A DNA stretch of 64,000 nt from Paracidovorax sp031843945. Its GTDB lineage: Bacteria > Pseudomonadota > Gammaproteobacteria > Burkholderiales > Burkholderiaceae_C. Positions 52,123 to 61,645 of this stretch are shown piece by piece. The notes under the pieces were generated by a model that saw only the letters and a program-made list of their open reading frames with translations, ran no database searches and was not told the origin of the DNA. The number at the start of each line of letters is the position of its first letter. The first letter of the stretch is position 1. The position numbers and the translations under genes are program-made. The stretch spans positions 211,565-275,564 of the forward strand of contig NZ_JAVTJJ010000004.1 of assembly GCF_031843945.1 (NCBI RefSeq), read 5' to 3'.

Positions 52123-53109
52123 ATGACCAAAGCAACCGCCACTACCACCTTGCTGAAGCTGCTCGCCGTTTCAGCAGTGATCGCTGCCGCTCCGACTCCG
52201 GCCTTCGCGCAGGCCTACCCGAGCCGCCCCATCAAGATCATCGTGCCGGCCCCACCCGGTGGGGCCATCGATACCATCGCCCGCGTGATCGGCGACAAGA
52301 TGGCCCAATCAATGGGGCAGGCTGTGGTGGTGGAGAACAAGCCCGGCGCCTCCAACAACCTGGGAACCGACGTGCTCGCCAAGTCGGTGCCCGACGGCTA
52401 CACCATCGGCATCGTGGGCGGCAGCCACAACATCAACAAGTTCCTGTTCAAGAACCTGGGCTGGGACCCGGAGAAGAGCTTCGAGCCGATCGTCTACAGC
52501 CATGAGGTGCCGCTGGTGTTCGCCGTAGCACCGCAGGTGCCCGCCAAGACCTTGCCCGAATTCATCGCCTGGATGAAAGCCAACCCCGACGCAGCCAAGG
52601 TGGCCACATCGGGCCGGGGCAGCGCACAGGAGATGGCCGCCGAAATGTTCCGCATGTCTGCAGGCGTGCCCATGCTGCTGGTGCCTTACAAGGGATCGTC
52701 CGCCGCCCACCCCGACCTGCTGGCTGGCCGCACCGCGCTCTACATCGACACGATCAGCGCCATCCAGGCGCAGGTGAAAGCCGGCAACGTGCGCGCCGTG
52801 GCGGTTTCTACCGCCAAGCGCGCGGCTTCGCTACCCGACGTGCCGACAGCGGCAGAACAGGGCCTCAAAGGCTACGACGCCAACACCAACGGCGGCTTTC
52901 TGGCCCCGGCCGGCACGCCCAAGGCCATCATCGCGAAGCTGAATGCGGAGATCAACGCGGCGATGAAACTGCCAGACGTTCGCACCAAGCTCGAAGCCGC
53001 CGGCATCGAGCCGCAAGGTGGCACGCCGCAGGACTATGCCGCGGTCATTCAGTCCGACCTGGCGAAGTGGGGCAAGGTCGTGAAGGAAGCGGGCATTCAG
53101 CCGGAGTGA
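52123..53109 (+). CDS. Bug-family binding protein (second in this cluster)
   Basis: This 328-residue protein has a signal peptide cleaved near AFAQA, then YPSRPIKIIVPAPPGGAIDT and ENKPGASNNLGT. The pocket differs from the 49489 protein (APPGGAID against FPPGGGTD; PGASNN against GGAAGQ), so it should bind a different ligand. GAGGAG precedes the ATG. It lies between the SDR and HAD genes on the same strand. Confidence 0.9.
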   Translation: MTKATATTTLLKLLAVSAVIAAAPTPAFAQAYPSRPIKIIVPAPPGGAIDTIARVIGDKMAQSMGQAVVVENKPGASNNLGTDVLAKSVPDGYTIGIVGGSHNINKFLFKNLGWDPEKSFEPIVYSHEVPLVFAVAPQVPAKTLPEFIAWMKANPDAAKVATSGRGSAQEMAAEMFRMSAGVPMLLVPYKGSSAAHPDLLAGRTALYIDTISAIQAQVKAGNVRAVAVSTAKRAASLPDVPTAAEQGLKGYDANTNGGFLAPAGTPKAIIAKLNAEINAAMKLPDVRTKLEAAGIEPQGGTPQDYAAVIQSDLAKWGKVVKEAGIQPE

Positions 53110-53167
53110 GCCGAGGAGGTGGCAGTGCGATCATGCGGCTGATCCGTCGACAACGAGAGAACGCAGC

Positions 53168-53884
53168 ATGACCACTCCTCTTTTCCCCGACGTGCGGGTA
53201 CTGGCCTTCGACATCTTCGGCACCGTGGTGGACTGGCACGGCAGCATCGTGCGCGAGGTACAGGCGCTGTACCCGCAGGTGGATGCCGACGCCTTCGCCC
53301 TTGCCTGGCGCGAGGGCTACCAGCCCGCCATGCAGTGCGTGCGCAGCGGCGAGCTGGGCTGGACACGCATCGACGAGTTGCACCGCCTGATCCTCGACAG
53401 CCTGCTGCCCCGCTTCGGCCTGGCGCACCTCGGCGATGCCGAGCGCCAGCATCTCAACCGCGTGTGGCACCGGCTGGACCCCTGGCCGGACAGCGTGCAA
53501 GGGCTGCACCTGCTCAAGCGCCGCCACACCATCACCACGCTCTCCAACGGCAACATCGGCCTGCTGACCAACATGGCCAAACGTGCCGGCCTGCCCTGGG
53601 ATTGCATCCTGAGCGCCGAGGTGTTCCGCGCCTACAAGCCCGACCCGGCGACCTACCTGGGCGTGGCGCGCACCTTCGATCTGGCGCCGCAGCAGGTCAT
53701 GATGGTGGCAGCTCACCATGACGACCTGTCGGCAGCGCGAGCATGCGGGTTGCGGACGGCCTATATCGAAAGACCGCTGGAGTTTGGTGCGGGCCATCCC
53801 AAAGATGTGTCGCCGCAGGCGGACAACGATGTGCACGCACAGAGCCTGGTGGCGCTGGCGCATCAACTCGAAGCAGGCCGGTAA
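53168..53884 (+). CDS. Type II haloacid dehalogenase-like HAD hydrolase
   Basis: The 238-residue HAD protein has nucleophile Asp15 in FDIFGTVVDW, TLSNGN (motif II Ser), YKPDP (motif III Lys) and VAAHHDDL (motif IV). These match L-2-haloacid dehalogenases; the Asn of SNGN and the Tyr-Lys pair are typical of the dehalogenase subgroup as opposed to phosphatases. It would convert an S-2-haloacid to the R-2-hydroxyacid, a plausible substrate for the 2-hydroxyacid dehydrogenase at the head of the cluster. Confidence 0.83.
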   Translation: MTTPLFPDVRVLAFDIFGTVVDWHGSIVREVQALYPQVDADAFALAWREGYQPAMQCVRSGELGWTRIDELHRLILDSLLPRFGLAHLGDAERQHLNRVWHRLDPWPDSVQGLHLLKRRHTITTLSNGNIGLLTNMAKRAGLPWDCILSAEVFRAYKPDPATYLGVARTFDLAPQQVMMVAAHHDDLSAARACGLRTAYIERPLEFGAGHPKDVSPQADNDVHAQSLVALAHQLEAGR

Positions 53885-53976
53885 GAAGCACTCGACATCT
53901 GCCGGACATCGAATGAAAAGGCTGCGCGCAATACGCAGCTGTTCGGTGCTGGTGTGGCGCAATGCCACTCAGATCG

Positions 53977-54318
53977 TCACGACTCGATTGCAGGCAGCTG
54001 CCGGCGCGGTCTGCGAGTTGCGCTGCCACGCTGCCATAAACGCAACACATGCCGGGCAGCACGCGCCAAGGCCCCGTCGAGCGCAGTGCGCCAGTCCTTG
54101 GCTACCGATGAAACGACCACCGGGCCTGCGCCATCGGTGCGCAGCTCGATCTGGCATCGCTTGTCTATTCCGCCCCTGGGGCCATTCACATCATCCAGCT
54201 GGATGTCGGCACGCGGTACCTGCGCGCTCAACCGGCGCAGCACAAAGCGCGCCCGGCGATCGACCAGCTCACGCAGGGCGATGGCTTCGGGATGGCGTGG
54301 CGTGAAAAATACTTGCAT
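53977..54318 (-). CDS. HPF/RaiA-family ribosome-associated protein
   Basis: This 113-residue basic protein contains DVNGPRGGIDKRCQIELRT, a signature of HPF/RaiA-like ribosome hibernation proteins, and a helical Arg-rich C-terminus. Such proteins bind the 30S decoding region in stationary phase. ATG 54318 is chosen over a TTG at 54324 because AAGGAG lies 7 bases before the ATG. It is convergent with the dehalogenase gene. Confidence 0.75.
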   Translation of the reverse strand: MQVFFTPRHPEAIALRELVDRRARFVLRRLSAQVPRADIQLDDVNGPRGGIDKRCQIELRTDGAGPVVVSSVAKDWRTALDGALARAARHVLRLWQRGSATRRPRRQLPAIES

Positions 54319-54423
54319 CAGCAATCTCCTTGGGTTGGAGATCGCACCTTAGTCTGCACGCTTCGGACTAAACAGCAGCTTTTGCCTGACCCTCACATCT
54401 ACAAAAACTGCTGAATGGCGCCA

Positions 54424-55317
54424 TTAGGAATTTCGCTCCCCGCGTGCGCCGGCCAGCATCTGCCGCACCAATGGGTGGTGCTGCCCGCGCCGCGACCAGA
54501 TGGCATGCACTTCCTCGCTGATGTCGGGACAGTCGCCCAGCAGGCGGAGGCCCCGCACCAAACCGACGTCCTGCGCGCCCAACTGGCTGACGGGAAAGAC
54601 ACCGAGCCCGCGTGCGGCGAACACCGCGAGCAGCGCGCTGTCTTCAAATTCACCCACGACCTGGGGACGTACGCCAACGTCCTGAAACCAGCTATCCAGC
54701 GTGGCTCTCAGCGGGGAGTGAAGCGTTGGCAGCAGCACGGGAAGATCCTGCAACGACTGAGGAAACCGGTCGCGTGCAGCCTTTCTGACCAGCGACGCCG
54801 GCCCATACCACTGCAGCGTGGATCGGGCGATGCGTTCACTGGCCAAACGCTGGTTCGGGTTGCGCGGCGCGGCTTGGCCCGCCAGTACCACGTCCAATTG
54901 ATGCAAGGCCAGTTCAGACAGCAGTTCATCGAACTCGCCCTCGTGGCACACCAGGCGAAGGTGCGGCGTCGCCAGCACAGGTTCGAGCAGCGCATGCGCC
55001 GCCAGTTTGGAGATGCCATCGGACAAGCCCACGGACAGCCGCGCGACCTTGGCGCTGGCCGCCTCGCGCACCTCATCGGCAATGCTCTGCCCCAGCTGGA
55101 AGATCTCTTCGGCACGCGCATAGGCCGCCTGACCCGCCTCGGTCAATGCCATGCCGCGGCCAGCAGGCTTGAGCAACTGATGACCCAGGGCTTTCTCCAG
55201 ATCGCGCACCTGGGCGCTGATGGTCTGTATCGCCATCTGCAAGCGGTCTGCCGCGCGGGCAAAGCCGCCTTCCTTGGCAACCATCCAGAAGTAATAGAGA
55301 TGACGGTAGTTCAGCAT
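54424..55317 (-). CDS. nhaR: LysR-family regulator, NhaR-like
   Basis: The 297-residue LTTR begins MLNYRHLYYFWMVAKEGGF, the near-invariant NhaR N-terminus, followed by QTISAQVRDLEKALGHQLL. NhaR activates Na+/H+ antiporter and stress genes in E. coli, but no nhaA is adjacent here. It is divergent from a small membrane protein gene across 109 bases, which is its likely target. The symbol reflects family resemblance only. Confidence 0.8.
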   Translation of the reverse strand: MLNYRHLYYFWMVAKEGGFARAADRLQMAIQTISAQVRDLEKALGHQLLKPAGRGMALTEAGQAAYARAEEIFQLGQSIADEVREAASAKVARLSVGLSDGISKLAAHALLEPVLATPHLRLVCHEGEFDELLSELALHQLDVVLAGQAAPRNPNQRLASERIARSTLQWYGPASLVRKAARDRFPQSLQDLPVLLPTLHSPLRATLDSWFQDVGVRPQVVGEFEDSALLAVFAARGLGVFPVSQLGAQDVGLVRGLRLLGDCPDISEEVHAIWSRRGQHHPLVRQMLAGARGERNS

Positions 55318-55426
55318 GCAGCCTCCACATCGGAAAAACCGAAGCCTAAGTTCGACTGCACCTGGTGTCTATTGGAGGCGACCTTGACCATACTCGGAGC
55401 CTGCCATTCTCAAAGGACACGCATCC

Positions 55427-55837
55427 ATGTTTTACGCAATCAGCTGGTTTCTCTCATTCATGCTTCTGGCCCTCTGGTCGTTGACCTGCTGGGGGCTGCA
55501 CACAGCAACGGTCTGGGCGGTTTCCAGCGCCGGCGTATTGGCGGGCAGCCCGTCAGCGGTAAACGCCATGCTGGTGCCCGAGTGGCTCAGGGGTTGGATA
55601 CCGCCAGAGCTGGCCCAGGAGTTCGGCGGCATGATCGCCGCCGCAGGCTCCATGGTTCAGGCCGTACTGGCCACCATCCCCGCGCTTGCTGGAGCTGTCT
55701 CGGTTGTGGCCTGGGTTATCTGGGCGCTAGGTGCCGTGATTCTTGCCGTGCTGGCCATCGCAGCGCATGTACTGATCGCCGCCATCAAGCGCCGCCAGGT
55801 GGCCCCTGGTGCCCGGGCCGTGCCCCTGGCGCGCTAA
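55427..55837 (+). CDS. Small membrane protein divergent from NhaR-like regulator
   Basis: The 136-residue protein has an N-terminal transmembrane helix (FYAISWFLSFMLLALWSL), a middle amphipathic part with WIPPELAQEFGGMI, and a C-terminal helix (about residues 92-115) followed by a basic tail. No family was recognised. AAAGGA precedes the ATG. Its position suggests control by the NhaR-like protein and a role in ion or envelope homeostasis. Confidence 0.72.
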   Translation: MFYAISWFLSFMLLALWSLTCWGLHTATVWAVSSAGVLAGSPSAVNAMLVPEWLRGWIPPELAQEFGGMIAAAGSMVQAVLATIPALAGAVSVVAWVIWALGAVILAVLAIAAHVLIAAIKRRQVAPGARAVPLAR

Positions 55838-55954
55838 CGCCCAAGGCGCATTGGCGAGGGCCGCCGGGTTGTTGAATCGACGGGACTGGGGTGAGCACCA
55901 TCACCCCATCCCACAAAATGCCCCCAGCTGCGCGTGCACGCAGCCCACGGCCTA

Positions 55955-55981
55955 TGCAACGGCAGGCCACCTGCCGTTGCA
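55955..55981. terminator. 12-bp perfect hairpin downstream of dctA
   Basis: TGCAACGGCAGG-CCA-CCTGCCGTTGCA is a perfect 12-bp stem with a 3-base loop, 9 bases past the dctA stop and 118 bases past the convergent gene's stop. There is no T run; it is similar in design to the hairpin at 20914-20940. Confidence 0.6.
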
Positions 55982-55989
55982 CGCCGTAA

Positions 55990-57348
55990 TCAAACGGCCG
56001 GTTGACCCGATGGCACCACGGGCAGTTCGACCGCCGCGGGCGAGACGGCTGGCAGAGGATGGCCGTTGAGGGCCGCTTCCAGGCGGTCGTGGTCCAGGGC
56101 GTTTTCCCAGCGCGACACCACCACGGTAGCGACAGCGTTGCCGATGAAGTTGGTGAGCGAACGGCATTCGGACATGAAGCGGTCCACGCCCAGGATCAGC
56201 GCCATGCCGGCCACGGGCACTTCAGGTACCACGGCCAGGGTGGCGGCCAGGGTGATGAAGCCAGCTCCGGTCACGCCGGCCGCGCCCTTGGACGACAGCA
56301 TGGCGACCAGCAGCAGCGCCACCTGGTGGCCCAGCGTCAGGTGCGTGTCGGTGGCCTGGGCAATGAACAGCGCGGCCAGCGTCATATAGATGTTGGTGCC
56401 GTCCAGGTTGAAGGAGTAGCCCGTGGGCACCACCAGGCCGACCACCGACTTCTTGCAGCCGGCGCGTTCCATCTTTTCCATCAGCGACGGCAGGGCCGAC
56501 TCGGACGACGAGGTGCCCAGCACCAGCAGCAGTTCGGCCTTCAGGTACTTGATCAGCTTGAACACCGAGAACCCGCAGGCACGGGCCACTGCGCCCAGGA
56601 TGATGAACACGAACAGCAGCGAGGTGATGTAGAACGTGGCCACCAATTCGGCCAGGTTGAGCAGCGAGCCCAGCCCGAACTTGCCGATCGTGAAGGCCAT
56701 GGCGCCAAACGCACCGATGGGCGCGGCCTTCATGACGATGTTGACCACCTTGAACACGGGCACCGTCAACGATTCAAGAAAAGCCTGCACCGGCTTGCCG
56801 GCATTGCCCGACAGGGCCAGCGCGACGCCGAACAGCACGGCCACCAGCAGCACCTGCAGGATGTTGTCGCCCACGAAGGGGCTGACCAGCGTCTTGGGAA
56901 TGATGTCCATGACGAAGCCGGTGAGCGTCATGTCATGCGACCTGGCCACGTAGGAGCTGACTTCCTTCTGGTCCAGGTCGGCCGGGTTGATGTGCATGCC
57001 GGCGCCGGGCTGCATCACGTTGGCAACGATCAGGCCGACCACCAGGGCCAGGGTGGAGAAGGTCAGGAAGTACGCCATGGCCTTGCCGAATACGCGGCCC
57101 ACGCTGCTCAGCTGCGTCATGCCCGCGATGCCGGTGACGATGGTCAGGAAGATCACCGGCGCGATGATCATCTTGATGAGCTTGATGAAAGCGTCGCCCA
57201 GCGGCTTGAGCGCTGCGCCATAGGCGGGCTCGAAGTGGCCCAGCAACACGCCGAGGATGATGGCGAGCACCACCTGGAAATACAGTTGGCGGTAGAAAGG
57301 CAACGGCACCTGTGGATGGTGGGCGTCTGCGGCGGGGATGGCATGCAT
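55990..57348 (-). CDS. dctA: C4-dicarboxylate:proton/sodium symporter DctA
   Basis: This 452-residue DAACS protein shows the canonical motifs: LGTSSSESALPSL (HP1), VVPTGYSFNLDGTNIY (TM7) and SSKGAAGVTGAGF (HP2), with about eight transmembrane helices. It imports succinate, fumarate and malate. It is divergent from a hybrid sensor kinase gene, an arrangement consistent with DctB-like control. Malic enzyme at 25240 would use the imported malate. Confidence 0.95.
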   Translation of the reverse strand: MHAIPAADAHHPQVPLPFYRQLYFQVVLAIILGVLLGHFEPAYGAALKPLGDAFIKLIKMIIAPVIFLTIVTGIAGMTQLSSVGRVFGKAMAYFLTFSTLALVVGLIVANVMQPGAGMHINPADLDQKEVSSYVARSHDMTLTGFVMDIIPKTLVSPFVGDNILQVLLVAVLFGVALALSGNAGKPVQAFLESLTVPVFKVVNIVMKAAPIGAFGAMAFTIGKFGLGSLLNLAELVATFYITSLLFVFIILGAVARACGFSVFKLIKYLKAELLLVLGTSSSESALPSLMEKMERAGCKKSVVGLVVPTGYSFNLDGTNIYMTLAALFIAQATDTHLTLGHQVALLLVAMLSSKGAAGVTGAGFITLAATLAVVPEVPVAGMALILGVDRFMSECRSLTNFIGNAVATVVVSRWENALDHDRLEAALNGHPLPAVSPAAVELPVVPSGQPAV

Positions 57349-57580
57349 GGGCGGTCTCCAGAATTTGGGGCGGCGGCACCATTGGGGGTGCTTCCAAGGG
57401 TGCCGGTTGTACTGCCGGGCGCCGTAGCAGCCGATAGCCTATTGGTATTAAGCGAAGCGGCTCTCCTATGGACGCAGCGCACCGACATAGGGAAAGCCCT
57501 AACCCCCTGCCACGATGACACGCCCGTCCGCCCTCGTCCATGGCGGTCGGCACGTCCCGGGGGACAATCGCGCCGTGCGC

Positions 57581-60259
57581 ATGCTCTCTTCCTACCGCCG
57601 GATCTTCTGGACACTGCTGGCCCTCTTCGGCGGCATGGCCGCGAGCATGTTCGTGGCAGGCCAGTTGGCCTGGCAGCGTTCGCTGAGCGAAGAAAGCGAC
57701 ACCGTGCAGCGCCAGTTGGCGCTCTACGGCCAGACGCTGGGGCAGCGCATCGACCGCTACCGCACCCTGCCCGAAGTGCTGGCGCTGGACGATCAGCTGC
57801 AGGGCGCCCTCACCCGCCCGCTCGCCCCGAGCGAAGTCGAACGGCTCAACCGCAAACTGGAGCAGGCCAACGGCGCCAGCCAATCCTCCACGCTGACCTT
57901 GATCAACCGCCAGGGCTTGGCTGTCGCAGCGAGCAACTGGCAGACAACCACCAGCAACGTCGGGGTGGACTACAGCTTTCGCCCTTACGTGCAGCAGGCG
58001 CTGGCGCAGGGCAGCGGCAGCTTCTACGGCATTGGCGTGACCACGGGCGAGCCGGGCTACTTCCTGTCGCAGGCCATCCGCGACGAGCAGGGCCGAACGC
58101 TGGGGCTGGTGGCCATCAAGATCGCGCTGAAAGAGCTGGAGCGCGAGTGGCTGCAGACACCAGACGTGGTGCTGGCCTCTGACGCGCATGGCGTCGTGTT
58201 CCTCGCCAGCCAGGACGCCTGGCGCTACCGCCTGTTGCAGCCGCTTTCCGAGGCTGCGCGCCGCGAGTTGAGTGCTACGCGCCAATACGCCAACCAGCCG
58301 CTGCGCCCCCTGGAGTACCGCGTGGCGGGCCGGCTGGACGATGGCGGGCGCCTGGTCACCATGCAGGCGCCCGCCCTGCCCGACCGCGTGCTGTGGCATT
58401 CGCAGCCGCTGGAGGGCACATCGTGGCGACTGCACCTGGTGCACGAGACGCACAACAGCGTGGCCGCCAGCCGCTGGGCCGCTGCAGCCGGCGCGGGCGG
58501 TTGGCTGGCCATGGGCCTGCTGGTGCTGTTCATCCGGCAGCGCCAGCGGCTGGCCAGGCTGCGCCAGCGCAGCCGGCAAGAGCTGGAAACCGTGCTGCAG
58601 CAACATGCCCAGGAGCTGCGCACCGCCCAGGACGGCATCGTGCAGGCGGCCCAGCAGGCTGCGCAGCGGACCGACATGGGCCTGTCACGCAGCCTGGAGC
58701 ATTTGCCGCAGGGCGTGGTGATCATCAACGCACAGCTCAAGCTGGCGGCCTGGAACTCACGCTACGTCGAGCTGTTCCGCTACCCCGCCGACCTGATGCG
58801 CGTGGGCCAGCCCATAGAGGCGCTGCTGCGCCACAACGCGCGCCGTGGCCTGCTGGGGCCTGGGCCGGTGGACGAGGCCATCGAGCGCCGGCTGGAGCAC
58901 CTGCGCAGCGGCACGCCGCACCTGCACGAAAGCGCCAAGGACGACGGCACGGTGCTGGAGATTCGCGGCAACCCGCTGCCCGAGGGCGGCTTCGTCACCA
59001 GCTACGCCGACATCACCAGCTACAAGAACGCGGCGCGAGAGCTGCGCTCCCTGGCCGATGCGCTGGAGCAGCGCGTGGCCGACCGCACGCGGGACCTGGA
59101 CGCCGCCCGGCAAGAAGCCGAGCGCGCCAACCGATCCAAGAGCCGCTTCGTCGCCGCCGCAGTGCACGACCTGCTGCAGCCGCTGAACGCCGCGCGCATG
59201 TTCACTTCGCTGTTGCGCAGCCATCTGCAGGGCGACGCCAGCCGGCATACGGCAACGAGCATCGACAGCATCGACGGAGCGCTAGCCGCGCAGGACGCCA
59301 TCCTCAACAGCCTGCTGGATATCGCCCGCATGGAATCGGGCCAGCTGGAAGTGCGCATCCGCGACGTCGCGCTGGGCCCGCTCTTGCAGGTGCTGGGCCA
59401 CAACTTCGGCGTGCTGGCCGACAGCCGGGGGCTGAAGTTGGCATGCGTTGCCACGCGCGCGGTGGTGCGCACCGACGAGAACCTGCTGCGCCGCATCTTG
59501 CAGAACTTCGTCTCCAACGCCATCCGCTACAGCCGGCGCGGCCGCATCGTCGTGGGCTGCCGCCGTGATGGCGGCCACGTGCGCATCGAGGTGCACGACC
59601 AGGGCCCGGGCATACCCGAGGCCCTTCAGCGTGAGATCTTCGAAGAATTCCGCCGGCTGGACGAAGGCCACGCCGACGACCGCGGCGCCGGGCTGGGCCT
59701 GGCCATCGTCGAGCGCCTGGGCCGGCTGCTGGGCCACGAAATTGGCCTGCACTCCACCCTGGGGCGCGGCAGCGTGTTCTGGGTGCGCGTGCCGCTGGGC
59801 GACCCAGCCGCCGTGCTGCAGACAGCCCCTGCACCCACGTCGCCCCAGCAGGTGGAGGACGCCCCGCTGCAGGGCCACAGCGCCTGGGTGATCGAAGACG
59901 ACGGGCCGACCTGCGCCGCCACGCAAGCGCTGCTGCAGCGCTGGGGCTGCCAGGTGCCTCTGGCCGGTGGTGCGCAGGATGCACTCTCCAAGGCACAACC
60001 AGGCCAGGCGCCGCAACTGGTGCTGCTGGACGTGCACCTGGGCGGCAGCCACCATGGGCCAGACGTTTACACCGAGCTGTGCCGGCGCTGGGGCCAGACC
60101 CCCGCCGTGATCCTGGTGACCGCCGAGCGCGACGCGACCCTGCGCCGGCAGGCCGCCGAACGCGGCTGGGGCTTTCTGGCCAAGCCGGTGAGGGCGCCGG
60201 CATTGCGCGCGCTGATGAGTCAGACGCTGCTGCGGCTGCAAGAAACCCAGCAGCGTTAG
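57581..60259 (+). CDS. Hybrid sensor histidine kinase (DctB-like sensor, PAS, HK, receiver)
   Basis: The protein has 892 residues from ATG 57581: TM1 (about 8-28), a periplasmic dCache-like sensor (40-290) with YSFRPYVQQALAQGSG as in DctB, TM2 (about 305-325), a PAS domain (370-490), a coiled coil, a kinase with phospho-acceptor His529 (AAVHDLLQPL) and ATPase boxes (NFVSNAIRY, DQGPGIP, GAGLGLAIV), and a receiver with Asp817 (LLDVHLGG). Upstream in-frame starts exist at 57515 (ATG) and 57575 (GTG). It probably senses C4-dicarboxylates for dctA; the TAG stop lies in a repeat. Confidence 0.9.
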   Translation: MLSSYRRIFWTLLALFGGMAASMFVAGQLAWQRSLSEESDTVQRQLALYGQTLGQRIDRYRTLPEVLALDDQLQGALTRPLAPSEVERLNRKLEQANGASQSSTLTLINRQGLAVAASNWQTTTSNVGVDYSFRPYVQQALAQGSGSFYGIGVTTGEPGYFLSQAIRDEQGRTLGLVAIKIALKELEREWLQTPDVVLASDAHGVVFLASQDAWRYRLLQPLSEAARRELSATRQYANQPLRPLEYRVAGRLDDGGRLVTMQAPALPDRVLWHSQPLEGTSWRLHLVHETHNSVAASRWAAAAGAGGWLAMGLLVLFIRQRQRLARLRQRSRQELETVLQQHAQELRTAQDGIVQAAQQAAQRTDMGLSRSLEHLPQGVVIINAQLKLAAWNSRYVELFRYPADLMRVGQPIEALLRHNARRGLLGPGPVDEAIERRLEHLRSGTPHLHESAKDDGTVLEIRGNPLPEGGFVTSYADITSYKNAARELRSLADALEQRVADRTRDLDAARQEAERANRSKSRFVAAAVHDLLQPLNAARMFTSLLRSHLQGDASRHTATSIDSIDGALAAQDAILNSLLDIARMESGQLEVRIRDVALGPLLQVLGHNFGVLADSRGLKLACVATRAVVRTDENLLRRILQNFVSNAIRYSRRGRIVVGCRRDGGHVRIEVHDQGPGIPEALQREIFEEFRRLDEGHADDRGAGLGLAIVERLGRLLGHEIGLHSTLGRGSVFWVRVPLGDPAAVLQTAPAPTSPQQVEDAPLQGHSAWVIEDDGPTCAATQALLQRWGCQVPLAGGAQDALSKAQPGQAPQLVLLDVHLGGSHHGPDVYTELCRRWGQTPAVILVTAERDATLRRQAAERGWGFLAKPVRAPALRALMSQTLLRLQETQQR

Positions 60260-60308
60260 CTATAAAATACATAGCATTAAGCGCTTATAAATAAAGCGCT
60301 AGAGGCCA
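60257..60308. repeat. Comamonad intergenic repeat, copy 7
   Basis: TAGCTATAAAATACATAGC, AAGCGCTTATAAATAAAGCG and CTAGAGGCC form a full copy that supplies the kinase stop codon (TAG 60257-60259). Confidence 0.85.
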
Positions 60309-60488
60309 TTTTTTCTATGAAATCTCATGGAATGGCGTGGAATTCCCCAAGGGCTGGCGAACGCCCGGTAACGCCTGGAGAACAAGCACGATGTGCACCG
60401 AAGACGGCGATCTGCCGGGTACGCAGACGGTTTTTCTGGGTGCGAAGCATTCGCCCTGCCTGCTGTCACCACGGTGCGCACTCACTCT

Positions 60489-61457
60489 TTAATCGGCACC
60501 ACTACCGCTGCCCAACCTCGGCATCACACGGATGTAGATCAAAGAGCTGACGAGTTCGACCATGGTCTGCGCAACGATGATGGCGGGCAGCAGCGGTATG
60601 GCGCCCGGGACCGTCATGGCAAGCGGCAGCACCACCAAAGAGTTGCGGGTGGCAGCGCTGAATGCCACGGCTCGCCCTGCCGGAGCCTCCAGGCGAAATG
60701 CTTGCGCGATCATCCACCCCACCAGTGGCGCAATCAGAGCGAAAGCGAGATAGATGGGAATGACCAGAAGCATAGTGCTTCTGGCCGCGCCCAACTGCGG
60801 CAGCATGGCCGCTGCCACCACGAAAAGCACGACCGCCGTTGCTGGCACGGGAAGAATCCCCAACAGTGCAGAAGTGCGAGTGCCAGCGGTGCTGCGGCCA
60901 GCCCAGGCTTGTACCAGCGCCGCAAGGCCCAGCGGCACAACGATGAGCCAAAAAAATGCCTCGGCAAACGGCCCCCACTGCACAAAACTGGCGGCGGCGT
61001 CACCAATAAACAGCCGAAGGTACGCTGGCAGCAACAACATCTGCAGCACAAGCAGGGCAGGCGTTGCGGCCAATAGCAGCTTTGCGTCGGAGCGGCCCAG
61101 ATGCGAGAACGTCACCACGTAGTCTATGCAGGGCGTTAACAGAACGAACAGCACCCCCAGCCGTATCAACGGTTCTTCCGGCAGGAACTGAATCAACCCC
61201 GCAACCGCCAGCGGAATCGCCACGAAATTCGTGCACAGCAGCGCTGCTAAAAAACGCATCCGCGTGAATGCGCGGCCCAACTCGACCATGGGCACCTGCA
61301 GAAAGGTGACGAACAGCATGAACGCCAGCGCAGGGTTGATGGCAGCTTCCAGTCTGCCTGCCGCCGGGAGGGCTGCGGCGCACACTGCAGCGGTGCAGAT
61401 CGCGGCAAAGTAGATGAAGACCTGGCGGGCCTCCAGACGCTCTCGAAGTTCAGTCAT
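60489..61457 (-). CDS. Bile acid:sodium symporter/ACR3-like transporter
   Basis: The 322-residue protein has about ten transmembrane helices and ACR3/BASS features such as FVTFLQVPMVELGRAF, VLLTPCIDYVVTF and AFSAATRNSLVVLPLAM. The TPC motif of helix 4 with its cysteine is the arsenite-translocation residue in ACR3 proteins. It is divergent from an ArsR gene with an operator dyad between, so arsenite or antimonite efflux is likely. No arsC is present here. Confidence 0.85.
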   Translation of the reverse strand: MTELRERLEARQVFIYFAAICTAAVCAAALPAAGRLEAAINPALAFMLFVTFLQVPMVELGRAFTRMRFLAALLCTNFVAIPLAVAGLIQFLPEEPLIRLGVLFVLLTPCIDYVVTFSHLGRSDAKLLLAATPALLVLQMLLLPAYLRLFIGDAAASFVQWGPFAEAFFWLIVVPLGLAALVQAWAGRSTAGTRTSALLGILPVPATAVVLFVVAAAMLPQLGAARSTMLLVIPIYLAFALIAPLVGWMIAQAFRLEAPAGRAVAFSAATRNSLVVLPLAMTVPGAIPLLPAIIVAQTMVELVSSLIYIRVMPRLGSGSGAD

Positions 61458-61552
61458 GATAGGTACAGAGTAGTGCGCAATGCCGTGACGGCGACGAAGT
61501 CAGGTTAGCCATACCGGCTCTCACCGCAATGGCTGGCAGCAGTCTACCAATC

Positions 61553-61572
61553 ATCTCAACAGTCGTTGAGAT
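61553..61572. promoter_or_regulatory. ArsR operator dyad
   Basis: ATCTCAAC-AGTC-GTTGAGAT is a perfect 8-bp dyad between the divergent ACR3-like and ArsR genes, resembling ArsR/SmtB-type 12-2-12 and related operators. Confidence 0.8.
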
Positions 61573-61645
61573 ATTAGGCAAAAATTGCCGTGGTCTTCCA
61601 ACCCGGCACCGGGATTGCGTGACACTTGCGCCAAAGGTGGCATTG

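Noticed and set aside
56002..58182. 726-codon open frame on the plus strand
   Set aside because: It overlaps dctA in antisense and then the kinase in another frame; no single protein character.
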